A program made the translations under genes and the position numbers. Below the pieces are notes generated by a model, which saw only the letters and a list, made by a program, of their open reading frames with translations, did no database searches and was not told the DNA's origin. This document shows, in pieces, positions 46,495-52,595 of a DNA stretch of 64,000 bases. The stretch spans positions 124,001-188,000 of the forward strand of contig JAPPEU010000025.1 of the NCBI GenBank assembly GCA_028875245.1. The letters are read 5' to 3'. Each line of letters opens with the position of its first letter. Position 1 is the first letter of the stretch. The DNA comes from Chloroflexota bacterium (lineage in GTDB: Bacteria; Chloroflexota; Anaerolineae; Aggregatilineales; Phototrophicaceae).

Positions 46495-47745
46495 TTAGCC
46501 GATGAGGTGAAAGGCTTCCTGCCGGCCATGCAGCCAGCGCATGCCGCCGCCCGTCAGCGCCGCGTCTTCTTCGAGCATGATGCGAACGTCCTGCCCATCC
46601 CACTCGGGCACGCTCTTGGTAACGTTCAGCTCGATGGAGTAAACCGTGTCGCCGTTGAGCGGATAATCGCCGACGCCGGGTACGCCATCTTGCTGATCCC
46701 ACAAGCCGACGAGCGGACCGGCGGCATGGCCGTGCAGGCCCAGGGGATGGCTGTAAATCTGGGGGCGTATGCCCTCATCAGTCGATCGTTTGAGGGCGGC
46801 GCGCAGGACGTCGTTGCCGCTTCGGCCGGGGCGCATTTCCTCCATGTGAATAGCTTGCAGCCGGTTGGCATCGCGCAGGGCGGCACGGAGCCCCGGCGGC
46901 GCTGCGCGTTCTCCCGGGCGCAATACATAGGCATGCTGCTGCTGATCGGTGGCCAGGCCCAGATAATGGAAGCCCATGTCGCAATGGAGCAGGTCTCCGG
47001 GCATGATGATCCTGCGGGGATTCTCGCTTTCCTGCCAGGTCTGGCCGGGGGCCTGGATATCGACCGTAGGCTGAAACCAGGCGTTTAAGCCGGCTTTTTG
47101 CATGGTGGCGCGCATCCACCAGACGACATCGTCGGCGCTAGTGAGGCCGGGGTGGATCACAGCACTGGAGAAGGCGCGCGCGATGATCTGATGGCCGATT
47201 TCCACCAGGCGCGGATAGGCGGTGAGTTCTTCCGCACTGCGCCGCTCCAGCCAGCCGACGCAAAGCCTCTCGGCGCTGACCAGACGGGATGAATGGGGCT
47301 CGCCCAGGGCGGCGCGCAGCAGCTGAAACTCGTTATGCGACAGGCCGTCGCCAAAGGCGAAAAGTGTGGAGCTGTTGATGCCGATGCGCTTGGGATCACG
47401 CTCGCGCACGATGCGCGCCAGGCATTCGAACTGATCTTCATCAGCGGGATTCCAAACACCCTCGTAGAAGCCTTCGTAGCCATAGCGGGAAAGCGTCAGG
47501 CGCTCGACATCGTCGTTCCTCCGGACGAATGCGAGAATTGTGCGGCGGCGGGCCGACATGGATTCCGCCGGCAGCAGCGACATGATCACGGGATCTTCAT
47601 TGTATTCGCGGCAGATCACCAGCCACATGTCCATGTCTTCGCGCTTGAGCAGATCCGGCAGAATGGTCTCAAGCCGCGTCTTGAGCCAGCGATCGCGGAC
47701 TGCCGCCTGTTCACGCAGCGGGAGGATTTCATTGAGATAGTCCAT
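46495..47745 (-). CDS. M24-family metallopeptidase (Xaa-Pro aminopeptidase-like)
   Basis: A 416-residue pita-bread-fold protein. The C-terminal domain shows the dinuclear metal ligands in order: Asp in LLHCDMGFHYLGLATDQQ (two Asp positions), His in SHPLGLHGHAAG, Glu in VYSIELNV and Glu in IMLEEDAAL. The N-terminal creatinase-like domain carries WLVICREYNEDPV. Known function: removal of N-terminal residues before proline, or creatine-type hydrolysis in some members. The ATG at 47745 has AAGGGA nine bases upstream, preferred over the TTG 9 bases earlier. It follows the transporter gene by 23 bases, so the two may act together. Confidence 0.83.
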   Translation of the reverse strand: MDYLNEILPLREQAAVRDRWLKTRLETILPDLLKREDMDMWLVICREYNEDPVIMSLLPAESMSARRRTILAFVRRNDDVERLTLSRYGYEGFYEGVWNPADEDQFECLARIVRERDPKRIGINSSTLFAFGDGLSHNEFQLLRAALGEPHSSRLVSAERLCVGWLERRSAEELTAYPRLVEIGHQIIARAFSSAVIHPGLTSADDVVWWMRATMQKAGLNAWFQPTVDIQAPGQTWQESENPRRIIMPGDLLHCDMGFHYLGLATDQQQHAYVLRPGERAAPPGLRAALRDANRLQAIHMEEMRPGRSGNDVLRAALKRSTDEGIRPQIYSHPLGLHGHAAGPLVGLWDQQDGVPGVGDYPLNGDTVYSIELNVTKSVPEWDGQDVRIMLEEDAALTGGGMRWLHGRQEAFHLIG

Positions 47746-47768
47746 CGATTTCAATCCCTTCTGATTCG

Positions 47769-49097
47769 CTAATTGCCCATTGAGGGAGCGACGCTCGATT
47801 GCCAGTGCGAGCGCAGCGCCGCATGCCCGCGTTGGTAAGAAAGATACAGGTAACCCAGCTCGACCGTCAGCCCGATGGTGAGCCCGAGAGAAGCGGCGAG
47901 GATGCCGTGAAAACCGAGGGCGATGCCGCCCCAGACCGAGGCTGCGGTCAAGACGAAGCCGGCGATGATCGCCTGGTAGATCGCCCCGGTCTTGTGACTG
48001 AGCATGAGCAGGGCGCGCAGGTAGCTTTGCAGGGTTGTCAGCAGCGGGAGCATGATGCCGGCCTGGGCGCCGATAAGCACGAGATCGCGCAGATGCGGCG
48101 GCGCCTGGATGATGGCGGCCTGGTAAAACGCGATCGCCGGGCTGAAGGCGAAGAGCGTCATTATCAGGCTGAGCGCGAGGCCGAGGCGAATGGTGAACTT
48201 GCGCAGGAGACGGTGGCGCTGTTCGCTGTCGTTGAGCGAGATCACCACCTCCTGATAAGCCATGCCGCCGGAACGCGCGACCATCATGATGGTGAAGATC
48301 ACGGGCCAGGCGGCCAGGCTTTGCGCCGCGTCAGGCATGCTTGCCAGCCCGCGTTCGATGACCGGGCTGCTCAGGAGCGTCACGACGCTTGTCGCCGCCA
48401 GCGGCAGATGGAAACGCAAGGCGTCGCGCTGGGTCAGCGGGGGCTTGCCGGCGGGGGCCGGCGTCTGCAGAAGGCGCTTGACATCGGGTCGAGAGACGGC
48501 ATAGGTGTAGAGCGTCTCCGCCGCCATCGCCAGCATGAGGGCGCAGCCGCCGACGACAGCGCCGGCCATATTGGTGATCGCCCCCAGCCCGGCCGCGACG
48601 CCGGCCGAGACCAGCGCGCGCAGGACTGTGCCGAGGCCGACATAACGGGTGTTGCCAAAGCGAATCATGATGCCTTGATGAAAACGGCGATAACCGATGA
48701 AGGCGCCCCAGAGAACCATGACTTTCATGCCCGGCCGGGTCGCTTCGATGATATGCGCCGGCACGTCAAGCAGGCCGCCGAGATAGACATCAAGCAGGGG
48801 CGTGAAGGCTGCCAGGACGGCGAGCGCAATGACGAAAAAATTGGCCGCCATCATGAAACGCCAGAGCACGCGAAAGGATTGGCGATCGCGCGAGAGGGCG
48901 TTGCTGGTCGCCAGCAGCATGATAATCGGCGTCTCGATGAGAACAGACAGCGAGAACATCAGACCGAAAGCGGCCAACTGCGTTTCCGAATCCGGCTTGC
49001 GGCCGATGACGCCCTGGATCCATAGCCCCTCAAAACTCATCAAGAGCCAGGAGAATGCCAGCGGAAGCCAGAAGATGAAGACTTTGCGAGACGTCAC
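47769..49097 (-). CDS. Multi-pass membrane transporter, MATE/ANK-like
   Basis: A 442-residue protein with about twelve hydrophobic segments and a two-fold internal pattern: the N-half opens FWLPLAFSWLLMSFEGLWIQ and the C-half FHLPLAATSVVTLLSSPVIE, each with a following GLASMPDAAQSL or AAFGLMFSLSV block. This resembles MOP-superfamily flippases or progressive-ankylosis (ANK) homologues, which move small anions or lipid-linked sugars. It is not a close match to MurJ or NorM by eye. It is followed by the M24 peptidase gene (23 bases). Substrate unknown. Confidence 0.65.
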   Translation of the reverse strand: MTSRKVFIFWLPLAFSWLLMSFEGLWIQGVIGRKPDSETQLAAFGLMFSLSVLIETPIIMLLATSNALSRDRQSFRVLWRFMMAANFFVIALAVLAAFTPLLDVYLGGLLDVPAHIIEATRPGMKVMVLWGAFIGYRRFHQGIMIRFGNTRYVGLGTVLRALVSAGVAAGLGAITNMAGAVVGGCALMLAMAAETLYTYAVSRPDVKRLLQTPAPAGKPPLTQRDALRFHLPLAATSVVTLLSSPVIERGLASMPDAAQSLAAWPVIFTIMMVARSGGMAYQEVVISLNDSEQRHRLLRKFTIRLGLALSLIMTLFAFSPAIAFYQAAIIQAPPHLRDLVLIGAQAGIMLPLLTTLQSYLRALLMLSHKTGAIYQAIIAGFVLTAASVWGGIALGFHGILAASLGLTIGLTVELGYLYLSYQRGHAALRSHWQSSVAPSMGN

Positions 49098-49254
49098 GGC
49101 TTGTCGAATTATGAAGCGGACAATGTCGCGTATTCTATCTGATAAGCGCGCCTATTGATACAAGCGGCGGTCGGCAAATCCACTTGCGGGAATGGCAAAT
49201 TCCGCCCCAATGATAAATTCGCAGCGGAAATAGAAAAAGTCAGTATAAGGAACT

Positions 49255-49414
49255 TTGTAGGGGCGTCTCGCTGTGACGCCCTCCATCCACAATCACAATT
49301 TGTAGGCGTCTCGCTGCGACGCCTCTATCCACAATCACAATTTGTAGGTGTCTCGCTGAGACGTCCGCGATTCACAGTCACATATTGTGGGCGTTTCGCC
49401 GAAATGCCGCTACA
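49255..49414 (+). repeat. Tandem array of four GTAGGGGCG-family hairpins
   Basis: Four units with 42-44 base period, starting at 49255, 49299, 49341 and 49384. Stems: GGCGTCTCGCTGTGACGCC, GGCGTCTCGCTGCGACGCC, TGTCTCGCTGAGACG and GGCGTTTCGCCGAAATGCC. The spacers repeat ATCCACAATCACAATTTG. Unit 2 and 3 have lost two Gs from the GGGG core. The 479-base gap 49098-49576 between the transporter and tRNA-Asp holds this array and the tRNA promoter; no gene is seen. Confidence 0.8.
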
Positions 49415-49534
49415 GATTTCATTTGCAAGACTAACTTGGATTCATTTCTGAGTCGCCGGCGGTGAAAAAACCTGTGTTGTGGTCGCTAAAGGGACTAAAT
49501 CCGTGATGGTTTCCAAGTCCACAATGCCTTGCAC

Positions 49535-49563
49535 TTGACAGCCGCTAGTTCCAATGCTAAGTT
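49535..49563 (+). promoter_or_regulatory. Probable promoter for tRNA-Asp
   Basis: A perfect TTGACA (49535-49540), 17 bases, then TAAGTT (49558-49563) as a weak -10. The predicted start is about 7 bases before the mature tRNA 5' end. Confidence 0.45.
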
Positions 49564-49576
49564 ATTCGGGAAACTT

Positions 49577-49649
49577 GGGGGCGTGGTGTAGCGGTTAACA
49601 TGCCGGCCTGTCAAGCCGGAGATCGCGGGTTCAAATCCCGTCGCTCCCG
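49577..49649 (+). tRNA. tRNA-Asp (GTC)
   Basis: A complete 73-base cloverleaf: acceptor GGGGGCG with CGCTCCC (one GU), D arm GTGT/ACAT, anticodon stem CCGGC/GCCGG with loop CTGTCAA giving anticodon GTC at 49610-49612, five-base variable loop, T arm GCGGG/CCCGT with TTCAAAT, discriminator G73. CCA is not encoded. GTC reads Asp codons and G34 is the queuosine position, relevant to the mannosyltransferase at 5907-7022. Confidence 0.96.
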
Positions 49650-49655
49650 TCGAAT

Positions 49656-49692
49656 GGAGACACTTCAAATGAGGGTGTCTCCGTTTTGTTTT
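49656..49692 (+). terminator. Strong intrinsic terminator after tRNA-Asp
   Basis: A perfect 8-pair stem GGAGACAC/GTGTCTCC with an 11-base loop, followed by GTTTTGTTTT. It begins 6 bases after the tRNA and ends 21 bases before the lysA start, leaving no room for a separate lysA promoter downstream of it. Confidence 0.85.
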
Positions 49693-49713
49693 ATCGGTTC
49701 GCGTGAATTGGCT

Positions 49714-50970
49714 ATGGTCTTCAATCCCTCGATTCGATACGAGGCCGGATGCCTCAAGATTGATGACGTCGACATCGAATCGGTCGTCAATGATGTCGGG
49801 ACGCCGCTGTACGTTTATAGTCTTAAGCGGCTGACAGCCAACTATCAGCGCATACGGAAGGCCTTTGCGCCCTTGAGCGCGCGGCTCCATTTCAGCATCA
49901 AAGCGAATGGAAATTTGGATGTCTTGCGCGCATTGAAACGCGCCGGCGCCGGCTTCGATTGCGTCAGCGGCGGCGAGATCTACCGCGCGCTCATGGCGGG
50001 CGCCAAAGGGCGGGATATCGTCTTCGCCGGCGTCGGTAAAACGCGGGACGAGATTCGATACGCAATTCATAACGGCATCGGCTGGATCAATGTCGAGAAC
50101 ATCGGCGAATTGGAGCACATCGATTCGATCGCCGCGGAATATGACAGCGATAACTTGCGCGTGGCGCTGCGGCTGAATCCGGAAGTGACGGCGGCGACCC
50201 ATCCCTATATGGCGACCGGGCACGGGGCGGCCAAATTCGGTCTCACCGCGGATGTCATTCGCGAGCTTCTCAGGCGTCAAGAGCGCTATCCACAGATTGA
50301 TTTCAGCGGCATCCATATACATATCGGCAGTCAGTTGGGCGACAGCGAGGCGACCCTGGCCGCGCTGGACAAGCTGCTAGCGCTCGTGAAACCCTGGCCG
50401 CAGATTAAGAAGATCAACCTGGGCGGCGGGCTGCCGGTGGCTTATCGCTTTGAGGAGACGGCGCCGTCGCTGGAGGCGCTCGCTGAGGAACTGGCGCCGC
50501 GGCTGAAGGACTACACGGTGCTGCTGGAGCCGGGCCGTTCTGTCGTTGCCGATGCCGGCTTGCTTGTCGCCGAAGTGCTGTATGTGAAGCGACAAGCGGA
50601 TCAAGTGTTTGCGGTCATTGACGCAAGCATGGCGGAGTTGATGCGGCCGGCGTTATATGGCGCGCATCACGAGATCGTCCCGCTGCGCGAGGCGGATGAA
50701 GAATCCATCACGACGCAGGTTGTTGGACCGGTCTGCGAATCGGCTGATGTGTTGGCGCGCGATCGTCAACTGCCGCCGCTACAACCGGGCGACAAAGTGG
50801 CGCTGATGACGGCGGGCGCTTACGGCATGACGATGGCGAGCAATTACAACGCGCGTCCGCGGCCGGCGGAGGTGGTCGTGGCTGAAGACGGCATGAGCTG
50901 GCGGGTCAGCCGCCGGCGGGAGACTGTCGAGGATATGTTAAAGGGGGAAACCTCAATTAGATGGAGCTAG
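49714..50970 (+). CDS. lysA: Diaminopimelate decarboxylase
   Basis: PLP enzyme for the last step of lysine synthesis, meso-DAP to L-lysine. The 418 residues have the alanine-racemase-like barrel with PLP Lys in FSIKANGNLDVLRAL, GAGFDCVSGGEIYRAL, HIHIGSQLGD and the Gly-rich phosphate site NLGGGLPV, then a beta C-domain with LLEPGRSVVADAG, GPVCESADVLARD and AGAYGMTMASNYNARPRPAE. The ATG at 49714 gives the usual start; the frame runs back into the tRNA, which is not coding. It lies just past the tRNA-Asp terminator, so expression may rely on read-through. It overlaps the next convergent gene by 14 bases. Confidence 0.95.
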   Translation: MVFNPSIRYEAGCLKIDDVDIESVVNDVGTPLYVYSLKRLTANYQRIRKAFAPLSARLHFSIKANGNLDVLRALKRAGAGFDCVSGGEIYRALMAGAKGRDIVFAGVGKTRDEIRYAIHNGIGWINVENIGELEHIDSIAAEYDSDNLRVALRLNPEVTAATHPYMATGHGAAKFGLTADVIRELLRRQERYPQIDFSGIHIHIGSQLGDSEATLAALDKLLALVKPWPQIKKINLGGGLPVAYRFEETAPSLEALAEELAPRLKDYTVLLEPGRSVVADAGLLVAEVLYVKRQADQVFAVIDASMAELMRPALYGAHHEIVPLREADEESITTQVVGPVCESADVLARDRQLPPLQPGDKVALMTAGAYGMTMASNYNARPRPAEVVVAEDGMSWRVSRRRETVEDMLKGETSIRWS

Positions 50971-51694
50971 GTAATGCTGAGTTTGAACCTTCGCCAAAGC
51001 GGCGCAGGGCCTCTTCCGCTTCAACTATTGCTTGTTTGTGTTCCAAGAGTTCACCTTCGTCAAGCCTTCTAGCTGTCCAGGACGCTCCCTGTCGCTCCAG
51101 AACCACAATCCAGTGAGGCTCACCTACTCCTAATCCGGGGCTTACCGTGCTTACATGCTGGAGAGTCCACAATACGCCAAATATCGCTAAACGAGTGGAG
51201 TTGGGCACCTTGTCACTCCAAAGTATTCGTTTGACAAAAGCCAGGAATGGATCAGCTTTATCACTGCCGCTTCCAATCGACACAAACGGAAATTCTGAAG
51301 TTATCTCAATTGAGTCTGCTCGGGCGTTAAACTGGAATAACGCGGGAGTATAATTTATTGGCATTGCGACCAAGGTTTCGCACCCGCCGAACGACCGGCC
51401 CACGCTTTTGGCTCGCTCTGCGGCTGGCTGTATCTGGGAATACATCACATCGGAGATAGCATTCCGCACATCTCTCACGTAGCGCAACTGTTTGAATTCA
51501 TGCCAACGGCCACTGAGGTCTTCCTTAATCAATTGGCTCAATCCGGCAGAACCAGAGCATGCGATTACGACATTGTCTTCTTCGATTGTAATTTTGTCGC
51601 TGACGCGCTGTTCTACAGAAGTTACAGTGGTGGCAACGCTGTCTGCGCCGATGACAACGCCGTCGCGACATATCACGCTCACAATCAGTGTCAC
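50957..51694 (-). CDS. Stand-alone proteasome-fold (Ntn) hydrolase
   Basis: A 245-residue protein that looks like a 20S proteasome beta subunit without partners. The GTG at 51694, 4 bases after the upstream stop, gives Met-Thr-Leu-Ile-Val-Ser-Val, so Met removal exposes Thr1. Counting from it, Asp17 (GVVIGADSVATT) and Lys33 (RVSDKIT) sit exactly where the catalytic Asp17 and Lys33 of proteasome beta lie; Gly47 follows in ACSGSAG. GSGSDKADPF resembles the region of Ser129. The position of Asp166 seems replaced: SXXS (STVSPG). A 40-residue charged C-terminal tail (ELLEHKQAIVEAEEALRRF) is extra. No alpha subunit, HslU or ARC ATPase is near. An ATG 69 bases upstream would add a prosegment but overlaps the previous gene. 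Confidence 0.75.
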   Translation of the reverse strand: MTLIVSVICRDGVVIGADSVATTVTSVEQRVSDKITIEEDNVVIACSGSAGLSQLIKEDLSGRWHEFKQLRYVRDVRNAISDVMYSQIQPAAERAKSVGRSFGGCETLVAMPINYTPALFQFNARADSIEITSEFPFVSIGSGSDKADPFLAFVKRILWSDKVPNSTRLAIFGVLWTLQHVSTVSPGLGVGEPHWIVVLERQGASWTARRLDEGELLEHKQAIVEAEEALRRFGEGSNSALPSSI

Positions 51695-51698
51695 AGCC

Positions 51699-52124
51699 TC
51701 ACCAGTCTTGGAATACGCTGTTTTCGCGGAAATCGGGAAAGTCTTGGTAGATTGCTCGCACAAGCTGCTGAAAGGTTAGTCCTCTTGCCCAAGTTACTTT
51801 CCCCTTGATGAAAGCGGACATGTCTCCAGGGACGTCTTCAAGATCGGTCTTGTAACCACGTACGGTAGCGGCGTATTCTCGCCAGCCGCCTCTCCGGTTT
51901 ATTGTGATGTAAACTTTACCTTCGCGCTCGAGTGCTTCAGCGTCGCGATATACATCCGCGCAGAACGGACCGTAGTCGTACTTTTGGAACTCATAATAAT
52001 CGTCGGGCAGGAGATCTTTGTACGCCATTCCCAGCAAGAACGCTACTTTCTGCAATTGAGCCGGCGTCAGTGGCTCACCTTCGGCAGCGGCGATAATCTT
52101 CAACAACAGGTCGGCGCGTTTCAT
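51699..52124 (-). CDS. Panacea/SocA-like small protein, partner of the proteasome-fold hydrolase
   Basis: A 141-residue protein with a helical, winged-helix-like N-terminus (LTPAQLQKVAFLLGMAYKDL), then YYEFQKYDYGPFCADVYRDA, the YxYGP motif that characterises Panacea/SocA (DUF4065-like) proteins, and a strand-rich VYITINRRGGWREYAAT wing. Known: Panacea domains act as antitoxins that neutralise many unrelated toxins, and SocA is a proteolysis adaptor. I infer similarity by motif only. Strong ribosome site AAAGGAG eight bases before ATG. The stop is 4 bases from the GTG of the hydrolase gene, so both are co-translated. Base composition is lower in GC than the flanking genes. Confidence 0.6.
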   Translation of the reverse strand: MKRADLLLKIIAAAEGEPLTPAQLQKVAFLLGMAYKDLLPDDYYEFQKYDYGPFCADVYRDAEALEREGKVYITINRRGGWREYAATVRGYKTDLEDVPGDMSAFIKGKVTWARGLTFQQLVRAIYQDFPDFRENSVFQDW

Positions 52125-52184
52125 TTTCTGGCTCCTTTCGGTCGATAGGCTACGCGCACGCTAAAATCGCTGTCAGTTTAATCT

Positions 52185-52213
52185 ACGTTAGCACATCTGT
52201 TTTAGGTTGTCAA
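52185..52213 (-). promoter_or_regulatory. Probable promoter of the two-gene proteasome-fold module
   Basis: On the minus strand TTGACA (52208-52213), 17 bases, TAACGT (52185-52190). A leader of about 55 bases follows before the first gene. It lies just downstream of the tRNA operon terminator, so the module is an independent transcript. Confidence 0.45.
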
Positions 52214-52230
52214 TTCGATGCTAGGGCAAT

Positions 52231-52252
52231 ATAAAAGACCCGCTTGCGGGTC
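52231..52252 (-). terminator. Intrinsic terminator of the tRNA operon
   Basis: On the minus strand, GACCCGC-AA-GCGGGTC with TTTTAT after it: a perfect 7-pair stem with a 2-base loop and a T-tract, starting 9 bases after the last tRNA. Confidence 0.85.
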
Positions 52253-52260
52253 CCAATCAG

Positions 52261-52334
52261 TGCTGATGGGAAGATTTGAACTTCCGACCTCGCGATTATG
52301 AGTCGCGCGCTCTAACCAGCTGAGCTACATCAGC
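52261..52334 (-). tRNA. tRNA with CAT anticodon (elongator Met, or Ile2)
   Basis: A 74-base cloverleaf: acceptor GCTGATG/CATCAGC, D-stem region TAGCTCAGCTGGTTAGAGC, anticodon stem GCGCGACTCATAATCGCG with CAT, T arm GGAAG TTCAAAT CTTCC, A73. No CCA. It lacks the initiator features, so it is elongator tRNA-Met or the lysidine-modified tRNA-Ile2; the anticodon-arm sequence (CGACTCATAATCGC) leans towards Ile2 types, but this is not decisive. Confidence 0.9.
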
Positions 52335-52338
52335 TCAA

Positions 52339-52410
<72 letters not shown>

Positions 52411-52440
52411 TCATGGCAACGATTGACGTTGCGAACATAG

Positions 52441-52469
52441 AGCGTATCAGCTAGGCTGGAAATTGTCAA
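52441..52469 (-). promoter_or_regulatory. Probable promoter for the tRNA operon
   Basis: Minus strand TTGACA (52464-52469), 17 bases, TACGCT (52441-52446), about 30 bases before the fMet 5' end. Confidence 0.45.
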
Positions 52470-52521
52470 TGGCAACTCGAAAGATTGGCTCAATTGCCTT
52501 TCGCATGCAGCGATAAGGGGC

Positions 52522-52577
52522 TTGCCTGTGGCTGTGCCCAGCGATTATACTTGGCTTTCACAGCGAACACTCGTTCT
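52522..52577 (+). promoter_or_regulatory. uvrB promoter and LexA-type operator candidate
   Basis: TTGCCT (52522-52527), 18 bases, TATACT (52546-52551). Just past the predicted start site is CGAACACTCGTTCT (52564-52577): CGAAC-N4-GTTCT, one base from the Gram-positive SOS box CGAAC-N4-GTTCG. It also fits GAA-N6-TTCT, shared with the dinB palindrome. Confidence 0.5.
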
Positions 52578-52595
52578 GAATCTTGAGGACTGATC

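Noticed and set aside
49255..49414. CRISPR array
   Set aside because: The spacer is the same sequence each time (ATCCACAATCACAATTTG), so these are tandem hairpins, not CRISPR.
49600..49713. Upstream in-frame extension of lysA through the tRNA and terminator
   Set aside because: It would be translated from mature tRNA sequence; the family N-terminus fits the ATG at 49714.
51695..51763. Longer start (ATG at 51763) giving a 23-residue prosegment on the proteasome-fold protein
   Set aside because: The prosegment lies wholly over the end of the upstream gene in another frame; the GTG gives Thr1 directly. A real propeptide cannot be excluded.
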